Shown in pieces: positions 42,240 to 50,580 of a stretch of 64,000 nt of DNA; position 1 is the stretch's first letter, and each line of letters opens with the position of its first letter. The translations under genes were made by a program, and so were the position numbers. Source of the DNA: a virus; the IMG/VR virus record IMGVR_UViG_3300017989_000071, positions 53,645 through 117,644 of that record; one strand, given 5' to 3'. A model generated the notes under the pieces. It did no database searches, was not told the origin of the DNA, and saw only the letters and a program-made list of their open reading frames with translations.

Positions 42240-43936
42240 TAGCTGAACGGCGTTGTGTCGTCTTCGGGATAGTAAACCTCGACCTCGACATTCGAGAGGG
42301 AGGAAATTACGGGAACCTCCCCACTGCCGATCTGGATGTTCCCGCTGTACTTCGATGTGCGGAAGGACCAAACCGCACCGGCAGTCAGGGTGTCCGTCGG
42401 TGTTCCGAGGGTAAAGCGAATCTCGTTATCGGGCGAGGTGAACTGCTCGCCGACCGTTCCAGTATCTACTGTCGAGCCGTCGCGCTTGACGGTGAAGGTC
42501 GTCGGGGTGAGCTCGGTCACCGTCCACTCGCTGTACCCCGCCCCTGCCAGTACCTCGATGTCGCCCTGCATCGCGGGATCGGACTCCACCGATTGTACCA
42601 CGCGAGGGACCGCCGTGAGGATCGGAAAATTAACCGACTGGATCAACGAGCTGTCTTCGATGTCGAGGATGATTCGGCTGAGCTCGGAAACCGTGAACGC
42701 TTTGCCGATCTCGATCTCGGTATAAACCAGATTCGCCAGTATCTCGTCAATCACCTTCTGGCGGATAACCGACCGGGGCAGATCGTTCGTCCGGGTAAAG
42801 ACCCGAGCCGTGATCCGCAACTCGATAGGTTCGACCGTCTCGACGTTCACCACCCCGCCGATCACCTGCAACGGCTGGATCGTGTTCTTGACCAGATCGA
42901 GGAGAGCTTGGCTGGCAACCCCGCCGCCTTCGGGCATCACGTACAGGTTGAAAATCGAGCCGATGATGTTCGCAATCGCCGCGTCGTACACTCCCGGTAC
43001 GTTGACGGCAATCGCGAGGAAGTCTTCTTCGTTGACGGCCCGCTGGTAAGTCTGCCCCAACCACGGAGCCTGCATCCGGATCGTGTCGGCGTCAGGGCCG
43101 TAGGAACCGCCCGCGCCTGCTTCCGGGTTATTGACGTTGAAACTGGCCGAGATCGGGCCGGTGATCTTCGTAATCGAATTGGCCGGAGTATTCCCATCGG
43201 AGCCGTTGCAGCGGATGTAGGAAACGGTGATCCGGGAACCAGCGGGAGGGGCCGCGCCCCACTCGTTATCCCCGAAGACGATCCGCGCCTTGGACAGGTC
43301 CGCCGGATTCGGTCGGACAACGTAATGCTCCGCGTCGCTTTCGGAATCAAAAAGCGTGAATGCCTGCCGTTCCCACAGCGTCGTCCCCACCCGAACCTCG
43401 ATGTACTGGTACGGCGTGTAGGCGTTTTCGAGCTCGTAGGTCTGATTTACCTCCCCGCTCGCGCTCTCGGTCAGAACCTCCTCGATCACCCGCTCCCCCT
43501 CAACCGCCGCCACCGTCACGGTCTCTCCGGGAGCAGCCACGCTTCCCGAGGCCACGGTGAGATACTTCTTCGGGGGATTGTCGGCGGTGGTACAAGCCAA
43601 GTAGGGCGGGACGTTCAGGGTCGGACCCCCAACGGATGTGAACTCCAAATCGACGCTCGCCGGAGAGGGTCCGGGGTAGGCCCACGGAATCCCCTGCGCC
43701 ATCAGCACAAGGTTCCGCTCCTGCTGCGCCATGCCCCACAGCGATTCGATGAAGTTGATGTCCTGCTGGTATCCGAGTACATCGAACAGGGCCACCCACG
43801 CCTGCAAGAACAAGCGGCCCGGATTGCGACGGGTCGAATCCGAAATCTCCGGGACGAACTCCGGGAGAAACCGTTCGAGCTCGGCGGTGAGCGCATCGTA
43901 GTCCTTAGCCGTATAACGAAATCGTCTCCCTAGCAT
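42239..43936 (-). CDS. Baseplate wedge protein, gpJ / T4 gp6-like
   Basis: 565 aa. The Baseplate_J pattern is clear: an N-terminal ARF-like helical part with LFLQAWVALFDVLGYQQDIN, the RAVNEEDFLAIAVNVPGVYDA segment in the middle, then IELRITARVFTRT and the helices VIDEILANLVYTEIEIGKAF that end the domain. An extra C-terminal beta domain of about 120 residues follows. It forms the wedge inner ring. It overlaps gpI-like start by one base. Confidence 0.85.
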   Translation of the reverse strand: MLGRRFRYTAKDYDALTAELERFLPEFVPEISDSTRRNPGRLFLQAWVALFDVLGYQQDINFIESLWGMAQQERNLVLMAQGIPWAYPGPSPASVDLEFTSVGGPTLNVPPYLACTTADNPPKKYLTVASGSVAAPGETVTVAAVEGERVIEEVLTESASGEVNQTYELENAYTPYQYIEVRVGTTLWERQAFTLFDSESDAEHYVVRPNPADLSKARIVFGDNEWGAAPPAGSRITVSYIRCNGSDGNTPANSITKITGPISASFNVNNPEAGAGGSYGPDADTIRMQAPWLGQTYQRAVNEEDFLAIAVNVPGVYDAAIANIIGSIFNLYVMPEGGGVASQALLDLVKNTIQPLQVIGGVVNVETVEPIELRITARVFTRTNDLPRSVIRQKVIDEILANLVYTEIEIGKAFTVSELSRIILDIEDSSLIQSVNFPILTAVPRVVQSVESDPAMQGDIEVLAGAGYSEWTVTELTPTTFTVKRDGSTVDTGTVGEQFTSPDNEIRFTLGTPTDTLTAGAVWSFRTSKYSGNIQIGSGEVPVISSLSNVEVEVYYPEDDTTPFS

Positions 43937-43937
43937 A

Positions 43938-44348
43938 TCAGCCTCGCTCGATAATCGTAACCGCCTCGGCGATCTCTCCAGTCGAGATCACCCGGAAGCG
44001 GATCGTGATTTCTACCAAGTGCTCGGTGTTGTATTGGGGTAGCGCACGGTACTTTTCGGTATCCGGATCGGTATTTACGTCGATCCCCAGAATCTCCACC
44101 CGATCCTCTTGCTCCCCCAGCTCGCGCCGCAGCACGGTTTCCAACTGGAGAGCCAACACATCGTCGCGCTGCGAGAACACATCATAGACCATCGAGAGGC
44201 CGTGGTCGTAGTTGAACATCCACTCGCCCTTGCGGTCTTGCAGGACCATGAGGATGTCCCACGCCAGCACCTCGGAATTGGTCACCCGATGCCAGTCCCC
44301 GTCGGGCTGTGCCTCCAACGGAGCGGAGAATCCTTCGAGCCACGTCAT
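43938..44348 (-). CDS. Baseplate wedge protein, T4 gp25-like
   Basis: 136 aa in the gp25/GPW family: VTNSEVLAWDILMVLQDRKGEW, NYDHGLSMVYDVFSQ, and LETVLRRELGEQEDRVEILGIDV carrying the conserved E-L-x-R-x-E-like helix in altered form. gp25 nucleates the sheath on the baseplate. ATGA overlap with the 34-aa gene before it. Confidence 0.85.
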   Translation of the reverse strand: MTWLEGFSAPLEAQPDGDWHRVTNSEVLAWDILMVLQDRKGEWMFNYDHGLSMVYDVFSQRDDVLALQLETVLRRELGEQEDRVEILGIDVNTDPDTEKYRALPQYNTEHLVEITIRFRVISTGEIAEAVTIIERG

Positions 44349-44449
44349 TCGTCGTCTCCCTCTTCATCCTGCCCGGACTTCTCCCGGTCCCGCACGTCGG
44401 CGAGGTAACCGTAGAGGTGCATCTTCTGCTTTTGACTGAGCTCCATCAT
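44345..44449 (-). CDS. 34-aa small protein between tail genes
   Basis: MMELSQKQKMHLYGYLADV, then a charged tail with many Glu/Asp. ATGA overlaps at both ends with the gp25-like gene and the preceding structural gene strongly support translation. Function unknown; perhaps a small assembly factor. Confidence 0.6.
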   Translation of the reverse strand: MMELSQKQKMHLYGYLADVRDREKSGQDEEGDDE

Positions 44450-45831
44450 GCAATCCCCGAGAAGAAGTTATCGAATGCGGTCAGCTGTGGCCCGCCCGCC
44501 AACAAGACAATCCCCCCGACGAAGTAATCGAACTCGTTGAAGGGCGGTTCGTTCGCCGCGTTCTGGAGCTCGGTCTTCCACCCTTCGATTCCACTGTTCG
44601 ATGAAACGTAGATCGAGTAGATGCCTGTCGCCCCAATGATGTTATCGAACACGTCGATGAGCTCGGAGAGAGTCGTCACGATCTCATCCAGCTCATTCAC
44701 CTTACGCTCAATCGCGTCGATGATAAAGCCCATCGAGTCGTCGATGTTCGCTCCAGCCCGGAGCGCATTGACAAGGGGAAGAAGGTACTGATCCGCGATC
44801 TCGAAAATGATCGGGAACAACCGGTCGAGATTGATCGTCGTCCAGTCCGGGGGGATACTATAAAGCCGCTGCGGAATGTACTCGACAGTCACCTTTTGGT
44901 CGTCGTGGGGATCGGTGCTGATTGTTAGTCCCGTAATCTCCGCATCTTCGTCATAGGTAACGGTGCCGCTTGCGGTGTACCCGTTGCGCCCGACAAACCC
45001 GCCTTGCCCGTCATCCACGGCAACCAGCTCAGGCGTCAGAATGCCGTCATCGTAGTAAACGAAAACAGCGTTCTTCCGCACCGGGCGACCGATCTCCAAA
45101 CTGAAAGGGTTGGACCCCTCCATTTCCTTTTTGACCTTATCGCCCCCGTGATCGAAGGTATCCAGCATACCCTCGCCCATGATATTCGACAGGCGGCGAG
45201 TGAGCTGCTTGATCTCGTTGATATTCGTAAATAGGTCGGCGAGCTGTACGAGCACGTTTAGATACTCGGCAAACGACGGCGCACCCACGCACAAAACAAC
45301 ACCGGCCACATCCCCGGCAAAAACCGGGCGTTCGTAATCCCCGGCATCGTCGAACGATGAAATGATCCGCCGCTTGAATCGGTTGAATGAATTGCCGGTT
45401 GACCCCCCAAGGTATCGGTTGAAAAAGTAAGCGCGGTACGCTTTCCGAATACGCTCCTGTTTGTGGATGGAGCTGTTGTCGTCAAAGTCTTCTTCTTCGG
45501 AGATCGGCAACCCATCGAACAACCGGGCATCGTCGCGGAAATTGATCTGCAACTTCGCGACATCTTCAAGCCCTTTGTCGAGGACCGGCAGGTAGTAGAT
45601 GCCAGTCGCCCGAAAGTCCTGAATGAAATCTTCGAGAGCCGTGGCGAGGGCATCCGCCGGGTTCCAAATCACGGTAAGATCGGACAGGACCAAACGGGCC
45701 ACCTCCAGCCCGCTCTTGACCAGATCGAGGATCGGCGAGACGGCGGACACCACGCTCGATGCCGACGAAGCCATCGCCGAGACTTCCGGGGGGAACAGAG
45801 CTCCCAAATTCGCGGATTTCCACTCAGCCAC
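44446..45831 (-). CDS. Tail/baseplate structural protein with shared beta module, 461 aa
   Basis: GTG start at 45831 with GAGGAG upstream, overlapping the preceding stop by 8 bases. The N-terminal half is helical, with SSASSVVSAVSPILDLVKSG. Residues about 235-320 carry the shared module: LVAVDDGQGGFVGRNGY, then GLTISTDPHDDQKVTVEY. Helices with IEIADQYLLPLVNALRAG-like character follow. Not recognised beyond that; position between spike and gp25 implies the baseplate. Confidence 0.68.
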   Translation of the reverse strand: MAEWKSANLGALFPPEVSAMASSASSVVSAVSPILDLVKSGLEVARLVLSDLTVIWNPADALATALEDFIQDFRATGIYYLPVLDKGLEDVAKLQINFRDDARLFDGLPISEEEDFDDNSSIHKQERIRKAYRAYFFNRYLGGSTGNSFNRFKRRIISSFDDAGDYERPVFAGDVAGVVLCVGAPSFAEYLNVLVQLADLFTNINEIKQLTRRLSNIMGEGMLDTFDHGGDKVKKEMEGSNPFSLEIGRPVRKNAVFVYYDDGILTPELVAVDDGQGGFVGRNGYTASGTVTYDEDAEITGLTISTDPHDDQKVTVEYIPQRLYSIPPDWTTINLDRLFPIIFEIADQYLLPLVNALRAGANIDDSMGFIIDAIERKVNELDEIVTTLSELIDVFDNIIGATGIYSIYVSSNSGIEGWKTELQNAANEPPFNEFDYFVGGIVLLAGGPQLTAFDNFFSGIA

Positions 45832-46171
45832 GGTGCCGCTCCTCGTGCGCCCAAGCAAGGGTTTGGGCCAGATGGATCGCCCGGCCCACCTTCGCCACGA
45901 GAGCTCCCCGCTGGACCGCGAAGGTGTAGCGGGTCAACTCCCCGATGCAGCGGAGCCGGACAAGTGGATTATCATCCCAACAACCGGCCACGGCGGGGCG
46001 AATCTCCTCGGGAGCCGCCTCGATCATCTTTTCGCGCTGAGAGGCCCGTAGAGCCACGATCTCCCCCTCGGACGGCTTCTGACACCTCCATAAGGCTTCG
46101 GACACGCCCACGGGGCCAGAATTTTGCTTTTCGGGGGGTTTCATCGTCTTCTGAGATGCCAATTCGTCCAT
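45824..46171 (-). CDS. Hypothetical protein, 115 aa
   Basis: Start MDELASQK at 46171; SD is weak. The second half is helical with EEIRPAVAGCWDDNPLVRLRCIGELTRY, a repeat-like helix set. Could be a tail assembly chaperone or minor baseplate part. The larger frame to 46,600 is an antiregister shadow. Confidence 0.55.
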   Translation of the reverse strand: MDELASQKTMKPPEKQNSGPVGVSEALWRCQKPSEGEIVALRASQREKMIEAAPEEIRPAVAGCWDDNPLVRLRCIGELTRYTFAVQRGALVAKVGRAIHLAQTLAWAHEERHRG

Positions 46172-46176
46172 TTCGG

Positions 46177-46416
46177 CTACGTGATCGTCCCTACCACCGC
46201 GCCGCCGGGGGCGTGAGCCGGTACATTGACCACCGTTTGAGCAATCAGGTACGGAACCAGCCCGTTCGCGATCCCGGTCGCCAGAGCGGTCGAAAAGGCC
46301 GTCTGCTGCGCAAGGCTGAAGACCGGGTTGTTGGTATCCTGCGGAAACGTCGCCTGAAGCGCGGAGAGGATCGTCGGTTGCAAGGCGGTTGCAAGAGTCG
46401 CGGGTACGAGAGGCAT
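46177..46416 (-). CDS. Small hydrophobic virion-region protein, 79 aa
   Basis: MPLVPATLATALQPTILSAL opens a helical, Ala/Leu/Gln-rich protein, and the end is VVNVPAHAPGGAVVGTIT. SD ATAGGAG. I have the impression of similar proteins after the spike gene in T4-like myophages; a role in the baseplate is inferred from context only. Confidence 0.65.
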   Translation of the reverse strand: MPLVPATLATALQPTILSALQATFPQDTNNPVFSLAQQTAFSTALATGIANGLVPYLIAQTVVNVPAHAPGGAVVGTIT

Positions 46417-46425
46417 CGTTTTCTC

Positions 46426-48369
46426 CTATCCTGTGGGGTCTGCTTTGACATCCACGGCGCGGCATGGAGTCCACGTCGGGTTGACAATCCCGGCGGTCGG
46501 GGGACTCGTCGGCGAGCCGGGGGCCGAACTGGTATGAACGTGCGTGAGAAACTGCCCCGCGTGCCATGCGTTCCAGATATTGAGCCACGCCGTGAAGCAC
46601 ATGAAATAATCGGTCTGCGACTTCGCGCTGAGGTTGATGTCGTTCGAGACGATGTTCACCTGCGTCGCTTCGAGGGTCGTCTCCCCGGTCGCTTGGATCA
46701 TCACGAGATCGTTCGGCCCGGTGTTGCAGTGAATGTCACCGTCGGCGTTGACCTCGATGGTCGCCTTCCCCTTTCCAACCGGGGTGACCTCGATCAGAAG
46801 GGTTCCCCCGTTGGCCTTCAGCGACACATCTCCGAGCTCGGTCAGCCAATCAATGTCGCCCTGCTGGGTCGTCCACGAGAAACTACCGAGGTTGATGTCG
46901 AACATGAAGTCGCCGGAATCAATCGACCGCAGGATGTCGCCGGTCGTGATCTGGTCGATCATATCGCCTTCGGTGATCTGCCGAATGATGTCACCGATAT
47001 TGACCCGCAACCGATACGATCCCTTGCGCGTCCCCAGAATCGTAGAAGGGGGAATAACCGGAACCAGAGTCGGGATATTGATGAGCCGGTCGAAGGCGAA
47101 ATCCTGAACCAAGTCCTCGGGGTTGATCCCCGTCGGCGCGGTCAGCAACCCCGTCAACACCTGATAAAGCGAGCCGCCAATGGATTGCTGCAACGATCCG
47201 AGAACGGAGAGCACATCATCGTTGACGACCGTGATCCGCCGGTTACCGAGAACCGTTGTGTCCTCGTTTCCGCCGATCTCCCGGCTCTTGTCACCCCGGA
47301 CCCGCGAATTGATCTTGTTGTGTTCCTCTTCGACGCCTCCTCGGGTGACCTGTTTGATCGTTCCGTCCTGCGCGTTGAAGATGATCGCGTTCCCGCTATG
47401 ATCCTCCATAATCATCGGGGTATCGCTGTTGGCATCCATCACGAACTTGTCGCCGTTCGCACCTTCAAGCCGCACGATGGGCGATCCCTTGCGCAAACCC
47501 ATCTCGAACTCTTGGGTCTGCGTGTTCTCCTTGTTCGTATTCCGCAGGATGATCCGTTCGTCGCCGAGGGTTGGGTCGAGAATGACCTCCTGCCCGGCCA
47601 AGTCTTTCAGGCGGATGTAACTCTTCCCGGCAACCATCGCTTCCTGATCGAGCTGGTCGCCCCGGATCGAGGAGCGGATGCCACGCTGTTCGGTGTTGTT
47701 CGCGTTCGGGGCCGCCTGCTCTTCCCCCTCGGCCACCACCGCGCCCTCTTCCGCCGGAGTCGTTTCCACTCCGCAGCTCATCTCGATCACCTGCCCGGCG
47801 CGGTCCACAATCACGAACGCTTCCTCGCCGCCCCGGTCTTCGGCATAAATCGTATGCCCCTTCGGCGACTTGTAGAGCAGCGTCCGCGTCGGCACGTTGT
47901 CGCCCTCTTCCTTCTCGAAGAAGACATCGTGCGGGGTCTCTTCCTGATCCTCGCTCGGCACCCACGTTGCGTCCGGATCGGGAGCCTCTTCGGAGCCGTC
48001 GGACTTCACCCGACCGCCCACCGTGTTCATCGGCTGCGCGAACTCGGGGTTGGCGCGGTAGGTGCCGATCACCACCGGGTAGCGGTAGTGGCCACGCTCG
48101 AACATCACCCACACCCCGGAACCGACCGGGATCGAGGGAGCACTGAAGGAACCGAAGTCGTAGCCACCGCCCCACTGCTCGGCTACTTCCGCCCACGGCA
48201 GGGCTTCCCGCGACGTGCGAGTCTCCGGGCCGTGCAACTCGTAAATGCGAACACGGAGCCTCCCCAGCCGCTCGGGATCGTCGATTCCCTCGACAATGCC
48301 TCGATAGACACCGGGACGATGAACGTCCTGCTCTCGTAGAGCATCCTTGATTTCGGCTTCGCGACTCAC
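46426..48369 (-). CDS. Baseplate central spike, T4 gp5 / VgrG-like OB protein
   Basis: 647 aa from GTG 48369 (GTGA overlap). The OB-fold domain is typical: YRGIVEGIDDPERLGRLRVRI near residue 22, LPWAEVAEQWGGGYDFGSFS, and PVGSGVWVMFERGHYRYPVV. The rest is a long chain of short beta repeats (GDIIRQITEGDMIDQITTGD), the triple-stranded needle pattern. No lysozyme motif is seen, unlike T4 gp5. The His-containing end (HVHTSSAPGSP) may bind a PAAR-like tip or metal. Confidence 0.82.
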   Translation of the reverse strand: MSREAEIKDALREQDVHRPGVYRGIVEGIDDPERLGRLRVRIYELHGPETRTSREALPWAEVAEQWGGGYDFGSFSAPSIPVGSGVWVMFERGHYRYPVVIGTYRANPEFAQPMNTVGGRVKSDGSEEAPDPDATWVPSEDQEETPHDVFFEKEEGDNVPTRTLLYKSPKGHTIYAEDRGGEEAFVIVDRAGQVIEMSCGVETTPAEEGAVVAEGEEQAAPNANNTEQRGIRSSIRGDQLDQEAMVAGKSYIRLKDLAGQEVILDPTLGDERIILRNTNKENTQTQEFEMGLRKGSPIVRLEGANGDKFVMDANSDTPMIMEDHSGNAIIFNAQDGTIKQVTRGGVEEEHNKINSRVRGDKSREIGGNEDTTVLGNRRITVVNDDVLSVLGSLQQSIGGSLYQVLTGLLTAPTGINPEDLVQDFAFDRLINIPTLVPVIPPSTILGTRKGSYRLRVNIGDIIRQITEGDMIDQITTGDILRSIDSGDFMFDINLGSFSWTTQQGDIDWLTELGDVSLKANGGTLLIEVTPVGKGKATIEVNADGDIHCNTGPNDLVMIQATGETTLEATQVNIVSNDINLSAKSQTDYFMCFTAWLNIWNAWHAGQFLTHVHTSSAPGSPTSPPTAGIVNPTWTPCRAVDVKADPTG

Positions 48370-49730
48370 TCGGTATCCTCGAAGAACCGAACGCCTTCGG
48401 GAACCACGTTGGCCCCGAGGGCGTTGGAATTGCGCCGGAGCTGGCAGGTCACCGTATACCCGGTTCCGGTTACGATCTCGTGACGCGCCTGTTTCACAAA
48501 CCAGAGACCGGACGACCAATGAATCTGCCCGTTCGGAAACTGAACGATCACGCGGATAATGTCGTAGGCGCGAATCCCAATCGTGCTCGGAGAGCCGTTC
48601 AAGGTGATCTCCGCTTCGGTGATCGTATTCATCAACCGCGCCCACCGATTCTCGGCAATGGCGCGGATCGTCTCTTCGTTATTGGCTTCAATCGGCAGGG
48701 TGATCGACGTGTCGAGGGATTCCTCGTCCGCCGTATCGTTGATCTTCGCATCCCCGAAAACGGCGCGGTCGAACTCATCGGCGATCAGGTTGACCAACTC
48801 GTCCCGGAAGCGAGTACCGGCACCGCCGATCCGTCGCTGTGTCTCCGAACGCGGCATCGGGACGATAGCTCCACCGCGAGCGAGGAACTGATTGAGCTTC
48901 CCCTCTCTTGCCATCGAGGTTGGGTTGACCGGAATCGTCATCCACTTCTTGCGGGTGGCGTCCCAACCTCGGAACTTGATGCCTTCCGCGCCCCACGCCC
49001 CGAGCGTCGCCCCGTTGAAACTCGGCGTGAACGACAGCACGTCCGACTGCCCCGGCCCCCCGAGCCACGAGAACGTCGGTATCTCAACCTGATCGCGCTC
49101 GAAGAGCGGAGACGAGAACCGGATGCCACCACCGTCACGACCGTCCTTGAAATAATAATCGCCGATTCCATCCTTGTTCTTCGCCAGCTTGACCAGCTCC
49201 GACTGGATGAAGTCGAACGGCTTCTTCGGCTCGGTCGTTTGCGAGGGAACGAAGATGTCCTCCTTGGTTTCCTCGACCCGGCGCAGATCGACCCCATCCC
49301 CGAAAATCTTCTTGGCGATGATGATAACCGCCTCGGAGATCGTCGTGTCCTTCGGGAACTCGATAGGCTCGTTGTACTGGATATTCTTCCCGGCCCCCGC
49401 CGAGTAGCCGGTGATCCGAATATCCATTCCCGCCTCGAAGGTCGGCAGATAGTGCGACACGTAGCAGCGAAGCAAACCCGTCGTCGCCACAGGCTGATTC
49501 GGGATATTGTAGTAGCCGAACTCCATCTGTACTTCACTCTGCCGCCGCGCCGAGAAGAAGATATTTTCGATGTCGGTATAATTCGGGTCATGCAACCCGA
49601 GCTCGAAGCTGAAGAATCCCGACTCGTTATCCTCGAATACGAAGTCGGTCAGGTATTCAGGGGGAACCGGAGTCAGGTCTTCGTCATTGAGCGACACCTT
49701 CACCGCCGGGTAGTTGATGAAGTCCGTCAT
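48366..49730 (-). CDS. Baseplate hub protein, T4 gp27 / P2 gpD-like
   Basis: 454 aa. Shows the hub layout: an N-terminal beta barrel (VKVSLNDEDLTPVPPEYL, ESGFFSFELGLHDP), then RITGYSAGAGKNIQYNEPIEF with TISEAVIIIAKK helices, and a second barrel near the C-terminus (IRAYDIIRVIVQFP...TCQLRRNSNA). It joins the spike to the tail tube, and the gene lies directly before the gp5-like gene. Confidence 0.75.
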   Translation of the reverse strand: MTDFINYPAVKVSLNDEDLTPVPPEYLTDFVFEDNESGFFSFELGLHDPNYTDIENIFFSARRQSEVQMEFGYYNIPNQPVATTGLLRCYVSHYLPTFEAGMDIRITGYSAGAGKNIQYNEPIEFPKDTTISEAVIIIAKKIFGDGVDLRRVEETKEDIFVPSQTTEPKKPFDFIQSELVKLAKNKDGIGDYYFKDGRDGGGIRFSSPLFERDQVEIPTFSWLGGPGQSDVLSFTPSFNGATLGAWGAEGIKFRGWDATRKKWMTIPVNPTSMAREGKLNQFLARGGAIVPMPRSETQRRIGGAGTRFRDELVNLIADEFDRAVFGDAKINDTADEESLDTSITLPIEANNEETIRAIAENRWARLMNTITEAEITLNGSPSTIGIRAYDIIRVIVQFPNGQIHWSSGLWFVKQARHEIVTGTGYTVTCQLRRNSNALGANVVPEGVRFFEDTE

Positions 49731-50095
49731 CCAACCAACCTCGAAATGACCCGGTTGTAGGCAGGCACCCGCAACCGCTGCCCGGCTTCCACATCTGACA
49801 GGGGATCAATCACGTAATTGACGACCATGATGATCCAGTAGAGACGATCCGTGTTGCGGTACGCATCGCGACAAACCAAATCGGGGCGTTCCTTCCCGGC
49901 GGTTACTTCCAAGAAGCGGTCGGTGCGCTGACGCGCAAATGTTGGGGGATACCACGATGCGAGCGTCGGTACGTTCTCGTACTCGACCACATCCAAGTCC
50001 TTCGTCCGCGAGAACACGTTACTCGATGCCACCTGCTTTCCGATCTTCCGGAAACGAACGTCGGGAAAGTTATAGTTTATAGGAAGTCCTCTCAT
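49727..50095 (-). CDS. Baseplate protein, T4 gp53-like
   Basis: 122 aa with ERPDLVCRDAYRNTDRLYWI and IMVVNYVIDPLSDVEAGQRL, the pattern of gp53/LysM-type baseplate proteins. The end VPAYNRVISRLVG is in keeping. gp53 holds adjacent wedges together. ATGA overlaps on both sides. Confidence 0.72.
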   Translation of the reverse strand: MRGLPINYNFPDVRFRKIGKQVASSNVFSRTKDLDVVEYENVPTLASWYPPTFARQRTDRFLEVTAGKERPDLVCRDAYRNTDRLYWIIMVVNYVIDPLSDVEAGQRLRVPAYNRVISRLVG

Positions 50096-50580
50096 AGGAT
50101 TGTCCGTACATCGGAGTACCCGAGCATCTTTCCGATCCGGGTAAACTCCAGCGTCATGTCAACAAATTGCGGTAGAAAATTCTCGTCATACGGGGGGCTG
50201 ATATTCGGATTCCATGCGCTGATGAACCCCTCTTCGTCGAAGAGCTTCCCCATCCACAACCGCACCACATGCGGCGGGGACAGAAACTCCCCGGCCAGAT
50301 AGTCGGGGTAGAGCAGCGATTCGAGGAACCGCAGATCGTTGATTACATCCTCGGTCGTCCCGCCGTCGTTCCGCTCGACGGACGAAACCAGCCGAAACGG
50401 AAGCGAGAGTGTCTTCGCCCCGGTGTGGGAATAATGAAAGAAGGGCTGCGAGGTTCCACGCGGCTCCTTCCCATCGTAATTCGCGGTCACACTCATGCTG
50501 ACGGTAGAGAGGAACAGCAACTCCACCGCCTCGCCCGTCACCGTGTCGATGAGGATCGCTTTGGGCATCGTGATCGGCAT
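50092..50580 (-). CDS. Tail/baseplate connector-like protein, 162 aa
   Basis: Beta-rich: PKAILIDTVTGEAVEL, HYSHTGAKTLSLPFRLV, then FLSPPHVVRLWMGKLFDEEG and VDMTLEFTRIG. This resembles the hub-cap adaptors of contractile systems (LysM-type, Afp7-like) but no LysM is evident. Starts within one base of the tape-measure stop (TAATG). Confidence 0.62.
   Translation of the reverse strand: MPITMPKAILIDTVTGEAVELLFLSTVSMSVTANYDGKEPRGTSQPFFHYSHTGAKTLSLPFRLVSSVERNDGGTTEDVINDLRFLESLLYPDYLAGEFLSPPHVVRLWMGKLFDEEGFISAWNPNISPPYDENFLPQFVDMTLEFTRIGKMLGYSDVRTIL

Noticed and set aside
45463-48339. 958-codon plus-strand open frame opposite the spike and structural genes
   Set aside because: Spans three real minus-strand genes, unusual Arg/Pro/His composition, no homology-like motif.
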